Positions 1 to 5,991 of a stretch of 21,944 bases of DNA are shown here, piece by piece. The position numbers were made by a program, and so were the translations under genes. The stretch covers positions 1 to 21,944 of the forward strand of contig JBCDBD010000043.1 of the NCBI GenBank assembly GCA_039184335.1, read 5' to 3'. The stretch comes from JBCDBD01 sp039184335. Lineage in GTDB: Bacteria; Bacteroidota; Bacteroidia; Flavobacteriales; Flavobacteriaceae. Numbering within the stretch: the first letter of the stretch is position 1; each line of letters opens with the position of its first letter. The notes beneath the pieces are model-generated. The model saw only the letters and a list, made by a program, of their open reading frames with translations. It ran no database searches and was not told where the DNA came from.

Positions 1-73
1 GTCTTTGGGCCGGAGTCGCTCGTCTTTGGGCCTCAGTCGCTCGTCTTTGGGCCGGAGTCGCTCGTCTTTGGGC
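1..73. repeat. 21-bp tandem repeat, 3.5 copies
   Basis: Units lie at 1-21, 22-42 and 43-63, with a partial copy at 64-73. Units 1 and 3 are identical and unit 2 differs at two adjacent bases. The period is a multiple of three, so copy-number change keeps the minus-strand frame (AQRRATP/E units). The array probably continues left of the window. Confidence 0.9.
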
Positions 74-142
74 TGGTGGTGGAGTTTGGGGAGTTTGTGG
101 CTGCGTTTGCCCTGGATGTGATTGTGGTGAATTTGCTGGCAT
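1..142 (-). CDS. Pro/Gln-rich protein with 7-residue tandem repeats, N-terminal fragment (runs off the window)
   Basis: I do not recognise the family. The minus-strand frame opens at ATG 142 and stays open for 47 codons to the window edge. An in-frame TAA (155-157, the stop of the upstream mini-gene) excludes an earlier start. The first 23 residues are rich in Pro, Gln and Thr, and the unit AQRRATP/E then repeats at least three times, encoded by a 21-base DNA repeat. There is no signal peptide; the repeat is strongly basic (two Arg per unit). The gene starts 12 bases after the mini-gene and is the last visible member of the transfer operon. The ribosome site is a weak A-rich AAAAAAG. Low-complexity basic repeats could bind nucleic acid or be a flexible linker, but only the N-terminus is visible. 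GC content is well above the neighbours. Confidence 0.55.
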   Translation of the reverse strand, partial: MPANSPQSHPGQTQPQTPQTPPPAQRRATPAQRRATEAQRRATPAQR

Positions 143-154
143 CTTTTTTGTCTT

Positions 155-286
155 TTAATTATTTGGGTTCTTTTTTCTGAGCGTTGTGCTACGGTCGTAA
201 AATTTCAATACCTTTTTCTGACGGTGTCTCAAGTACTGGTTGAAATCGCGATGGTCACTGACTAATTTTTTTACAATATTTTCCAT
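155..286 (-). CDS. Small basic protein, 43 residues (hypothetical, transfer-operon member)
   Basis: A 43-codon ORF begins at ATG 286 and ends at TAA 155-157. It starts MENIVKKLVSDHRDF and ends LRKKNPNN; it is highly charged, basic and probably helical, with no membrane segment. A GAGGA Shine-Dalgarno-like sequence lies about 6 bases before the ATG, better than at most neighbours. It fills the space between the 142-residue gene (stop 302, 15 bases away) and the Pro/Gln-rich gene (start 142, 12 bases away), so it fits the tight operon spacing. It is too short for many gene callers. Function unknown; a small DNA-binding or accessory transfer protein is possible but is only a guess. Confidence 0.6.
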   Translation of the reverse strand: MENIVKKLVSDHRDFNQYLRHRQKKVLKFYDRSTTLRKKNPNN

Positions 287-301
287 GATAATCCTCATTT
301 T

Positions 302-730
302 TTACATGTTTATATCGGTACTATGCGCCGAGTGGTCATGCTGCAATAGCCCCTGGTCTACCCTTTTGGTTGATTTGTCAATATCCACGGGATCGGCATA
401 TGCCTTAAACTCTTCTTTCAGTGCGTTATACCATTCTTTAAAATCTTGTTGTATTCGGGCCCTGGTCTTAAAAGTTCTTTTTTTTCTTACCTGTAATGGC
501 TTACCTGATTTCACGGTTTTTTGAAGACTGTTTTTGACCAATCTGTATAGGAGCAAGAGAAGCTGTCGTGAATGGCCCACCTTTGCGTTTTGGCTGTCTT
601 TGACAAGGTGGGTTCGATGGCTTGTTTTTGGCTGTGCCAATGCCTTCAGCAATAGCAATAGCGCAAACTTTACCACAAGCTTGATTTTGTGAAGGCTTTT
701 CTGAATATTGGTCACTGTACTCCTCTCCAT
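302..730 (-). CDS. Hypothetical basic protein with an N-terminal hydrophobic segment (transfer operon)
   Basis: This 142-residue product is not from a family I recognise. It has a Leu-rich hydrophobic stretch at about residues 17-32, a second at about 57-66, and a very basic middle (around KVRKKRTFKTRAR). The C-terminal third is more acidic and likely helical, ending in a His-containing tail. The start at ATG 730 lies 11 bases after the stop of the PH-domain gene. A GTG at codon 6, preceded by GGAGAGGAG, is a possible alternative start. Its place just after traK and the PH gene matches where CTnDOT has traL, a small membrane-anchored protein, but I see no clear TraL similarity. The competing frame (501-824) overlaps the PH gene and is less plausible. 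Confidence 0.6.
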   Translation of the reverse strand: MERSTVTNIQKSLHKIKLVVKFALLLLLKALAQPKTSHRTHLVKDSQNAKVGHSRQLLLLLYRLVKNSLQKTVKSGKPLQVRKKRTFKTRARIQQDFKEWYNALKEEFKAYADPVDIDKSTKRVDQGLLQHDHSAHSTDINM

Positions 731-741
731 GCCTTTGTTTT

Positions 742-1206
742 TTAAATATCAACCTCACGTACCCCTTTAATATCACGACGTATATCGATGGCCAATCGCA
801 ACTTCTCTTTGATATCCTTACCATTGGTGATCCCCTTGATCAACAGCTCTGGGTTGGAATGGTCGGTACTGTCTAAAAAAATATTTGAAAGCCCCAGAAT
901 GCGCAACCAAAAAGGCTGTAGGTGCTTGATATCCTTTACACGATACAGTTCTATCTCATTTGTGGTCTTTGAAAAAATGCCTTTGTGCTCAATAATACGC
1001 TGGTCGGTAAGCTCTATATGGTTCATTTTGGTGTCGTAATACTTCCATAAGGCCATCAGAATGCCCAAACCAAAAACAACGGTCAACAGCACACATAAAA
1101 CATAGAACGTAAAGTTGGTCCATTGTGAAGGGGAACCCTCCCAAATCAGTTGTTCTTCCATCCGCTGATCAAGCGGTCTGTGCTGTAATTGCGTCACCAT
1201 GGCCAT
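742..1206 (-). CDS. Bacterial PH-domain (bPH2/DUF304-like) membrane protein
   Basis: The 154-residue protein has an N-terminal cytoplasmic stretch, one or two membrane segments at about residues 31-55, and a bPH2-type domain. The recognisable pattern is a ligand-like ELTDQRIIEHKGIFSKTTNEIELYRVKDI, here abbreviated by its anchors: TDQRIIEHKG (about 67-76) then EIELYRVKDI (about 85-94). Such domains occur in YdbT-like membrane proteins, whose biochemical role is mostly unknown. Its start overlaps the traK stop by one base (TAATG), so translation is probably coupled. It is not part of the classical CTnDOT set; its position between traK and the end of the operon suggests an accessory inner-membrane component of the transfer machine. 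The family assignment is fairly safe; the role in conjugation is inference. Confidence 0.8.
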   Translation of the reverse strand: MAMVTQLQHRPLDQRMEEQLIWEGSPSQWTNFTFYVLCVLLTVVFGLGILMALWKYYDTKMNHIELTDQRIIEHKGIFSKTTNEIELYRVKDIKHLQPFWLRILGLSNIFLDSTDHSNPELLIKGITNGKDIKEKLRLAIDIRRDIKGVREVDI

Positions 1207-1829
1207 TATTCAATAATCGGAGTGGTTTGTACATCGTAGTTTTCAATTAAGAGTCCGTGCGGATTTTCATCGGTACGCAAAACGGTATGCAGGTCAAAAA
1301 AAGCTGTGAACTGATCGGTCTTTTCTTTGTACTGATCGGTTCTTTTAATCTTTAGTTTGCCATAGACCGCCGCTTTAGCAGGACTCATCGTGGTATTCAG
1401 TTTCAACGAATCTATCGTTAAGGTCTGTACCAAGTTCTGCGTCTTGATCTTTGAAAAATGCCCCTTGGCCTTTAAGGTCAGGTAGAGTTCTTTTCCTGAA
1501 TTGCCGATCAAGTGTAGGGCACGATCCATATTATGTTCTAAACTATACTGGTCAAAATCCCAAAAAAGATGGTGGAACATATTGATATGATTTTTGATTT
1601 CGGGCTCTCGAAAGGCTTCGACATCTGCTGTTGAGATGCCTTTAGCCAACGCCATTTGACCATTATCGGTCAAGATATATGCCGTTTCAGCAAAGTTCGT
1701 CGTCACATAAAAGGCCCATGAGAGTGAGCCCAAGCAAACAACCGTAGAGACTGCTATGCACATGACAATGGCTTTCTTTGCCAACGAAAAACTAGTGGGA
1801 ATGTCTTTTAAAGAATTTAAATTCATCAT
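1206..1829 (-). CDS. traK: Conjugative transposon protein TraK (VirB8-like)
   Basis: At 207 residues this matches the usual length of Bacteroidota TraK. It has a short cytoplasmic N-terminus, one membrane segment (about residues 20-44) and a periplasmic domain. Around residues 45-60 is the conserved run ETAYILTDNGQMALAKG, and the rest resembles an NTF2-like VirB8 fold. VirB8-type proteins form the inner-membrane platform linking the VirB10-like core to the ATPases. ATG ATG at 1829 gives two possible starts one codon apart. The gene follows a 169-base spacer after traE, one of the widest gaps in the operon, which holds a stem-loop. Its stop overlaps the PH-domain gene start by one base. Confidence 0.93.
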   Translation of the reverse strand: MMNLNSLKDIPTSFSLAKKAIVMCIAVSTVVCLGSLSWAFYVTTNFAETAYILTDNGQMALAKGISTADVEAFREPEIKNHINMFHHLFWDFDQYSLEHNMDRALHLIGNSGKELYLTLKAKGHFSKIKTQNLVQTLTIDSLKLNTTMSPAKAAVYGKLKIKRTDQYKEKTDQFTAFFDLHTVLRTDENPHGLLIENYDVQTTPIIE

Positions 1830-1879
1830 CGTGTTCTTTTAGATATAAACTACTGTGTCTTGTGCATCCCTTTCAAAGA

Positions 1880-1993
1880 TTACACACTATCATAATACCT
1901 GGCATACCTGTTGACAAGGGTAAGACCAAGACCAAAAACACCTGTTTCCAGTCTTGGTGACAACCCTATACATTCTAAACTGCCAAAAGGCAT
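1880..1993 (-). CDS. Possible 37-residue ORF in the traE-traK spacer (doubtful)
   Basis: An ATG at 1993, five bases after the traE stop and preceded by AAGG four bases away, opens a 37-codon frame ending at TAA 1880-1882. The product (MPFGSLECIGLSPRL at the start) has no feature I recognise. It spans the inverted repeat at 1917-1967. It could be a leader peptide coupling traE translation to the downstream stem-loop, or chance. Confidence 0.25.
   Translation of the reverse strand: MPFGSLECIGLSPRLETGVFGLGLTLVNRYARYYDSV
1917..1967 (-). promoter_or_regulatory. Stem-loop in the traE-traK spacer
   Basis: ACCAAGAC (1925-1932) pairs perfectly with GTCTTGGT (1951-1958), and AGGG (1917-1920) pairs with CCCT (1964-1967) outside an asymmetric internal loop. 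No T-run follows in the direction of transcription, so it does not look like an intrinsic terminator. An RNA processing, stability or polarity element between the pilus/channel genes and traK is the likelier reading. Confidence 0.5.
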
Positions 1994-1998
1994 GTACC

Positions 1999-2361
1999 TT
2001 ATGGAATAAATACTACAAGTATCAGTTCGGCCAATCCGAAAACCCCTAAACCGATAACAAAACGGATCAAGTTCTTTTGTGCCTGTTCGTTACCCTGCAT
2101 GTACTGGATAAAGATCAAAAAGCCCCCTACCACGGCAAAAACGGCAACGGCAGCATCCAAGCTTGTCTTAACGATATCTCCCCAAGTGGTGATTTGGGCA
2201 TCAACTGCAAAAATCGGTGAAGAAACCAAGAGCATCATCATACTAAAAATGATGGTCTTGTAATTGCTCTTGCCAAAAAGGACATGGGAATTTGACACAT
2301 GGTCCTGTTGAAAATTCTTTTTCATTGTTTTCATAGTTTTCATTGTTTTAATTGTTTTCAT
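1999..2361 (-). CDS. traE: Conjugative transposon protein TraE (DUF4134, small membrane/pilin-like)
   Basis: The 120-residue product has a signal-type hydrophobic segment (about 37-54), then QITTWGDIVKTSLDA and two membrane helices (about 67-88 and 96-118). The motif AVFAVVGGFLIFIQYMQG is typical of DUF4134. These proteins hold the place of VirB2-type pilins or small channel subunits in Bacteroidota systems. The N-terminus is unusual: five 9-base units based on ATGAAAACA put ATGs at codons 1, 7, 10 and 13, so the true start is uncertain; M13 would give a more usual length. Predicted cleavage near VDA|Q fits the Bacteroidota glutamine rule. The gene lies 30 bases after traF. Confidence 0.9.
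   Translation of the reverse strand: MKTIKTMKTMKTMKKNFQQDHVSNSHVLFGKSNYKTIIFSMMMLLVSSPIFAVDAQITTWGDIVKTSLDAAVAVFAVVGGFLIFIQYMQGNEQAQKNLIRFVIGLGVFGLAELILVVFIP
2317..2361 (-). repeat. 9-bp tandem repeat at the traE start, four in-frame ATGs
   Basis: Five consecutive 9-base units at the 5' end of traE read ATGAAAACA, ATTAAAACA, ATGAAAACT, ATGAAAACA and ATGAAAAAG. They give the N-terminus a KTM/KTI repeat and several alternative start codons. Gain or loss of units keeps the frame. Confidence 0.85.
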
Positions 2362-2391
2362 TGTTCTAAAATTTAAAGGTGTTATTCTTAT

Positions 2392-2697
2392 CTATTCTTC
2401 TATTTCGAAAAAAGCGGTCCGCACAATACATTTGAGTTGTTGGTTACACTTGATACATTGGTTGCCCGCTTTGTATTTTAAAAATTGGGCCAGCTCGCCC
2501 TTCCCCGGAAACTTATTGGTGACATAGAAAAATGCACCAGCACTGACCGGAAAGATCAATGAAAGGAAAAAGTGGTTCATCATGGTAAACAGAAACCCTA
2601 GGATGCTTACTAAAATGACCCCTACCTTGGCCAGGCTGAACCCCATGACCTGGGGTGATTTCTCTAAGACTTTCGGACATTTATATTCCATAATCAA
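2392..2697 (-). CDS. traF: Conjugative transposon protein TraF (DUF4133, VirB3-like)
   Basis: The 101-residue protein begins with a short cytoplasmic stretch carrying YKCPKVLEKSPQVMGFSL (about residues 5-22), close to the usual start of DUF4133 proteins. Two hydrophobic helices follow (about 23-39 and 42-59), then FPGKGEL and a basic tail. VirB3-like proteins are small inner-membrane partners of the VirB4 ATPase. In CTnDOT traF lies directly before traG; here it is about 5 kb downstream of it. The C-terminal tail has Cys81, Cys84 and Cys90 (C-x2-C-x5-C) plus Cys7, which could bind a metal or form disulfides. The start could be M1 or M3. Confidence 0.88.
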   Translation of the reverse strand: MIMEYKCPKVLEKSPQVMGFSLAKVGVILVSILGFLFTMMNHFFLSLIFPVSAGAFFYVTNKFPGKGELAQFLKYKAGNQCIKCNQQLKCIVRTAFFEIEE

Positions 2698-2725
2698 TCA
2701 TTATTTATCGTACTCGTATATTTTC

Positions 2726-3583
2726 TTATCGCCCTCCCGTTAAACGTTGTGTTATCGTATCTCCAATGCCGGAGCCCAGTTCACTGCCCTTGCTGACCAA
2801 TACATTGGCAAACTTTGGAATCTGCAGAATGGTCAACACCATGACCACCTGAAGGGCAATGGCCACCAAGGCACTGGAAAATCCAAACGTCTCCGCGTCG
2901 AGTAAGATGACAATGGTCTTCATGACATTTAAAAGGGGTTTCCAAAGCATGATGGAGATAAAACCGAAAAACCAACTGCCCAGAACACTTTGGTTACTGG
3001 CTATCAATGAAAAAGGTACCGCCAATACCCCCATCACATAATACATACTGGCCAATATCACCTGTCTGACCAATATGTAGAACCCTACCGTATTGGCGGC
3101 GATGATGATCAGCAAATGAATAATCTCTAAAAATGGGTTGATGGCAACAATGTCATATACCCCAGGAATAGATGGTGTACCTGGGTACACATAGGTCATG
3201 TCATCTGTATACAAAGTCTCAAATGAATTACGGAGCCAGTTTTCCAAAGCTGCTTGGGATGATTGCGGGGCACCAAACAATCTCGCAATACTGTCACCAA
3301 CTGCCCAGTCAACGGTCTCCATCGGCACCATGATCAGTAACGTGACCAAAGGCTGGTACAGTGTAATGGCACCTAAGATCAGTACTGGCTTGATAATGAC
3401 AAAGGGATCCAGCTTTGAGTCGATATCTGACATATACAGCATGACTTTATAGCCGATATACAGTATGAGCAACACCCCTGCAAATCTTGAAATCGGATCA
3501 ATCAAAAAATCCACTAAATCGTGCATTTGTCCGCCACCACTGGCACCTACCAAACTATCCCAAAATGGAGTTAAATCTAACAT
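2726..3583 (-). CDS. traJ: Conjugative transposon protein TraJ (VirB6-like multi-pass membrane protein)
   Basis: The 285-residue product is a polytopic inner-membrane protein with about six hydrophobic segments (near 32-52, 62-85, 150-170, 172-195, 205-225 and 240-258). It begins LDLTPFWDSLVGASGGGQ and carries a central soluble loop (about 95-145). Topology, length and position before traF/traE fit TraJ, the VirB6-like channel subunit. The C-terminal tail (GSELGSGIGDTITQRLTGG) is glycine-rich and probably cytoplasmic or periplasmic. It starts six bases after the preceding secreted-protein gene and lies 28 bases before traF. Confidence 0.85.
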   Translation of the reverse strand: MLDLTPFWDSLVGASGGGQMHDLVDFLIDPISRFAGVLLILYIGYKVMLYMSDIDSKLDPFVIIKPVLILGAITLYQPLVTLLIMVPMETVDWAVGDSIARLFGAPQSSQAALENWLRNSFETLYTDDMTYVYPGTPSIPGVYDIVAINPFLEIIHLLIIIAANTVGFYILVRQVILASMYYVMGVLAVPFSLIASNQSVLGSWFFGFISIMLWKPLLNVMKTIVILLDAETFGFSSALVAIALQVVMVLTILQIPKFANVLVSKGSELGSGIGDTITQRLTGGR

Positions 3584-3589
3584 AATCTT

Positions 3590-4165
3590 TTAGTGTATTA
3601 CTTTGGTGAACATGTTAAGGTTATCAAGTCGATATTGAATTTCTTGCAGATTAGACCTAATGCGTTTGGTACGCAGAAAAAGTTTTAACCAAAATGAATA
3701 GGTATATCCCACACCACCACTTTTGGCGGCCAAAATAATATCTAAAGGTTCCAGATCATCTTCTACCAATTGCAGATAATCTTCTTCTCTATCCAGATCA
3801 TCTTTGATCTGCTTTAGACCAAAATGTATGAACGGTGGTATCGCCTCTAAAGTGGTAACTTTATTTTTCAATTGGGTAATCAATGACTTGGTCGCACTGA
3901 CCTCGGTCAATACCCCCACAAGTACCGGTGAGGTACCTACATTCGCCGTGAATCCTATTTTTTCATCATACTTCTTTTCACGATCTCGTAACTTATCATA
4001 AGCCTCGGGCATAAAGTAGGTTTTAGAGGCCATCATTGCTTTGGTTTCCGCAATCAACCTTTTATTCTCCTTTTGCAATTTTTTGTCCCGTATCTTTTGT
4101 GCAGAAACAACTATGGGCAACAGCAAGGCAAAGAGTACGGTCATTATTGGTTTAATACGCAACAT
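3590..4165 (-). CDS. Secreted coiled-coil protein of the five-gene block (A)
   Basis: This 191-residue protein is of no family I can name. It has a signal peptide (1-22, predicted cleavage VVSA|Q), then a very charged helical region (KIRDKKLQKENKRLIAE onwards) and a second helical stretch (about 100-145) with acidic EED/EDD motifs. The end is basic and helical (about 160-187). It overlaps the preceding gene B by 14 bases and lies six bases before traJ. Its position and coiled-coil periplasmic character recall TraI/VirB5-type minor pilus proteins, but I see no conserved TraI motif. A role as a periplasmic or outer-surface part of the mating apparatus is inference. Confidence 0.75.
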   Translation of the reverse strand: MLRIKPIMTVLFALLLPIVVSAQKIRDKKLQKENKRLIAETKAMMASKTYFMPEAYDKLRDREKKYDEKIGFTANVGTSPVLVGVLTEVSATKSLITQLKNKVTTLEAIPPFIHFGLKQIKDDLDREEDYLQLVEDDLEPLDIILAAKSGGVGYTYSFWLKLFLRTKRIRSNLQEIQYRLDNLNMFTKVIH

Positions 4166-4721
4166 TTTCTAAGCTTAGGTTAATTACATTTTCCAAGGCG
4201 ATAAGCGTTAACAACATGCGCTCCCCTTCTGAGAGGTACAATTCTTTGTTGGTAGCTACCCGTTTCTCGCCCAAATAGTCACGAATGTTCAATAACTCAT
4301 CGGACAGTTTTTTGCTGAACCGCAATTGAATGCTGATGTTTTTGAACATATTTGCATTATATATGGTATAAGGGCTTACAATTGGGTATTTCGAATTAAA
4401 AAAGTCGCGGGTCGTGGTATTCACAAAATAGAGTACATCAGGCTTGATATTGTCGATTGAGGTCTGGTTGATGTACATTCGATCCCGTTCTTCATCCTTT
4501 AGGCCATAGAGCACAGTGGAAGTTGCAAAATGCACGGCATTCAAGGTAGCCATGTCATCATGGTCCTTCTTTATCAGCTTATAGGCTTCCCTACCAAATG
4601 CATCTGGAAAAAAATGGAGGCCACTGCTAGATTGGCCCTGTGCCGAGAAAAGACACAACAAAACACCTAAGTATAGCAGTATATTTGTATTTTTTTTACG
4701 TTTTTTAAACATGACCCTCAT
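4152..4721 (-). CDS. Secreted protein of the five-gene block (B)
   Basis: The 189-residue product is unrecognised. After a basic N-terminus (FKKRKKNTN) comes a hydrophobic signal segment (about 13-26) with likely cleavage at FSA|Q. The mature part looks alpha-helical. Its C-terminus (EGERMLLTLIALENVINLSLENV) resembles in pattern that of gene D (an LLLLTAAVLAAENADN region), suggesting B and D may be distant paralogues. The start could be M1 or M4. It lies two bases after gene C and overlaps gene A by 14 bases, so translation is probably coupled. Function unknown; the context points to the periplasmic or outer-membrane side of the transfer apparatus. Confidence 0.75.
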   Translation of the reverse strand: MRVMFKKRKKNTNILLYLGVLLCLFSAQGQSSSGLHFFPDAFGREAYKLIKKDHDDMATLNAVHFATSTVLYGLKDEERDRMYINQTSIDNIKPDVLYFVNTTTRDFFNSKYPIVSPYTIYNANMFKNISIQLRFSKKLSDELLNIRDYLGEKRVATNKELYLSEGERMLLTLIALENVINLSLENVAY

Positions 4722-4723
4722 TT

Positions 4724-5260
4724 TTACAGTGGAAACAGTTGTCGTATCAATTTGCTCTTATCAATATCAGATTCAATGGCATCCAATTGCCTTTCCAGGC
4801 TCTCAAGGGCAATCTCAGTATCTTGGTTCAGGTTCATACGTTCGCCATAGATCGTGTTGACCGACCACGGTAAACCCAACAATCGTGATCTCAAACCGTT
4901 AACGGCATATAGAATGGCATCTATCTTCCTTTTATTGTCCTGTTTTTTGAATGGGTAAAAAAAGGATAGGGAACTGTTTTCAACATTGAGTAGAAATATC
5001 CGCTGCCGTACGTTATCGATTTCATTGAGCACACTGCCCGCATCTATCAAGGTTTCTGCATAATAAAGAAGACGGTTGTCGTAATACTTGTTAAAACCAT
5101 TGATACTGCGCCTTATCTCTGGCTCAATAACTTGAGTCAATACGACCATATCTGCCCCCATAGCAGTTGATTTCGATGCTGAATTATAATTGGTGCCAGG
5201 AACCTGTGCGACCACAGGGACACTTATGATCCATAAAATGTATAAAAACCTGCTTTTCAT
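4724..5260 (-). CDS. Secreted helical protein of the five-gene block (C)
   Basis: The 178-residue product is unrecognised. It has a short signal peptide (about 1-18, cleavage PVVA|Q) and a mature domain that is mostly helical. A C-terminal charged helix (LESLERQLDAIESDIDKSKLI) resembles in position and pattern the end of gene E (ELELMEIERDKRSLARMIL). This supports a view in which C-B and E-D are two copies of one gene pair, but the identity is too low to be sure by eye. The gene lies one base after D and two before B, tightly within the transfer operon. Confidence 0.75.
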   Translation of the reverse strand: MKSRFLYILWIISVPVVAQVPGTNYNSASKSTAMGADMVVLTQVIEPEIRRSINGFNKYYDNRLLYYAETLIDAGSVLNEIDNVRQRIFLLNVENSSLSFFYPFKKQDNKRKIDAILYAVNGLRSRLLGLPWSVNTIYGERMNLNQDTEIALESLERQLDAIESDIDKSKLIRQLFPL

Positions 5261-5261
5261 T

Positions 5262-5894
5262 TTATTCTATGATTTCAAAATTTTGTAATTGCAAAAGCAT
5301 ATTGTCTGCATTCTCTGCCGCGAGCACTGCCGCTGTTAACAACAACAGTTCCCTGCTTCTTTTTTCATCTTCAGAGAAAGCCTTCAGTATTTGCCTTCGT
5401 ATTCGGTATATCTGTTGTCGGTCGGCAGTACGTATTTGATTGGCATCCATATATTGTAACCATAACAGACTGATGGTATTTGATGAAACGTTCCACAGAT
5501 AATCTTGTTTACTTTTTGGAAAATAGGGAACCCCAGTACCCCCCCCCCAGTCGGCAACCATTCTGGTCGCTACCGCCATGCTGGCTTTCAAGGTAGACCC
5601 CACGATAAACTCACTGTTTCTATCATAGGCATTGGCGGTATAATTGAGATCTAAGAGATCTTCCAAATCTTTTTCGGTTTCATTGACCATATGTAAAATC
5701 GCTGCGTTTTCAATAATCTGGGGACGTACTTTATTTTTCATTCTTTGCCGTTGTCTGACCGTCTCACGGTCATAGTTATAGTAGGTATGGCCGGGTCCTT
5801 GGGCGAATCCAAAATCGCATAGCAAAACGACACTGCTAAAAAGTAGTACCCAATGTATACTTGCCATATTTTTTGTTATACTGTTTTTCATCAT
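5262..5894 (-). CDS. Secreted protein of the five-gene block (D), with an internal G10 tract
   Basis: The 210-residue product is unrecognised. The signal segment (about 13-31) has predicted cleavage FGFA|Q, and the mature protein starts GPGHTYYNYDRETVRQRQ. The rest is helical, with a C-terminal Ala/Leu-rich helix (about 180-203) similar in pattern to B. Residues W116-G119 are encoded across ten consecutive G on the coding strand (window 5539-5548); a one-base slip there would shift the frame and lose the last 90 residues. D is separated from E by 97 bases, the widest gap within this block, so it might have its own promoter or ribosome site. Function unknown. Confidence 0.75.
   Translation of the reverse strand: MMKNSITKNMASIHWVLLFSSVVLLCDFGFAQGPGHTYYNYDRETVRQRQRMKNKVRPQIIENAAILHMVNETEKDLEDLLDLNYTANAYDRNSEFIVGSTLKASMAVATRMVADWGGGTGVPYFPKSKQDYLWNVSSNTISLLWLQYMDANQIRTADRQQIYRIRRQILKAFSEDEKRSRELLLLTAAVLAAENADNMLLQLQNFEIIE
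5539..5548 (-). repeat. Homopolymeric G10 tract inside gene D
   Basis: Ten C on the plus strand are ten G in the coding strand (TGG GGG GGG GGT). It is the longest G/C homopolymer I noticed in the window and lies in the middle of a coding region, where slippage would be expected to switch the gene off. Confidence 0.9.
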
Positions 5895-5991
5895 TTTATT
5901 TTTTATATACCATGTTGATCAACTTTCATTTCATCTAAAACCGCCAAACACACGAATCGCTATATACGGCCTGTGAACCAACTAATTTGTA

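Noticed and set aside
240..524. Plus-strand ORF of 94 codons
   Set aside because: It lies opposite the 142-residue gene and the 43-residue mini-gene, has no ribosome site, and its amino-acid composition looks like an antisense shadow.
501..824. Minus-strand ORF of 107 codons overlapping two operon genes
   Set aside because: It would overlap the PH-domain gene, which has clear domain features, and breaks the operon spacing.
1917..1967. Stem-loop as an intrinsic terminator after traE
   Set aside because: No T-run follows on the minus strand and traK lies downstream in the same operon.
5914..5923. GTTGATCAAC palindrome between genes D and E as an operator
   Set aside because: A 10-base palindrome is expected by chance in a window of this size and no second copy or promoter element supports it.
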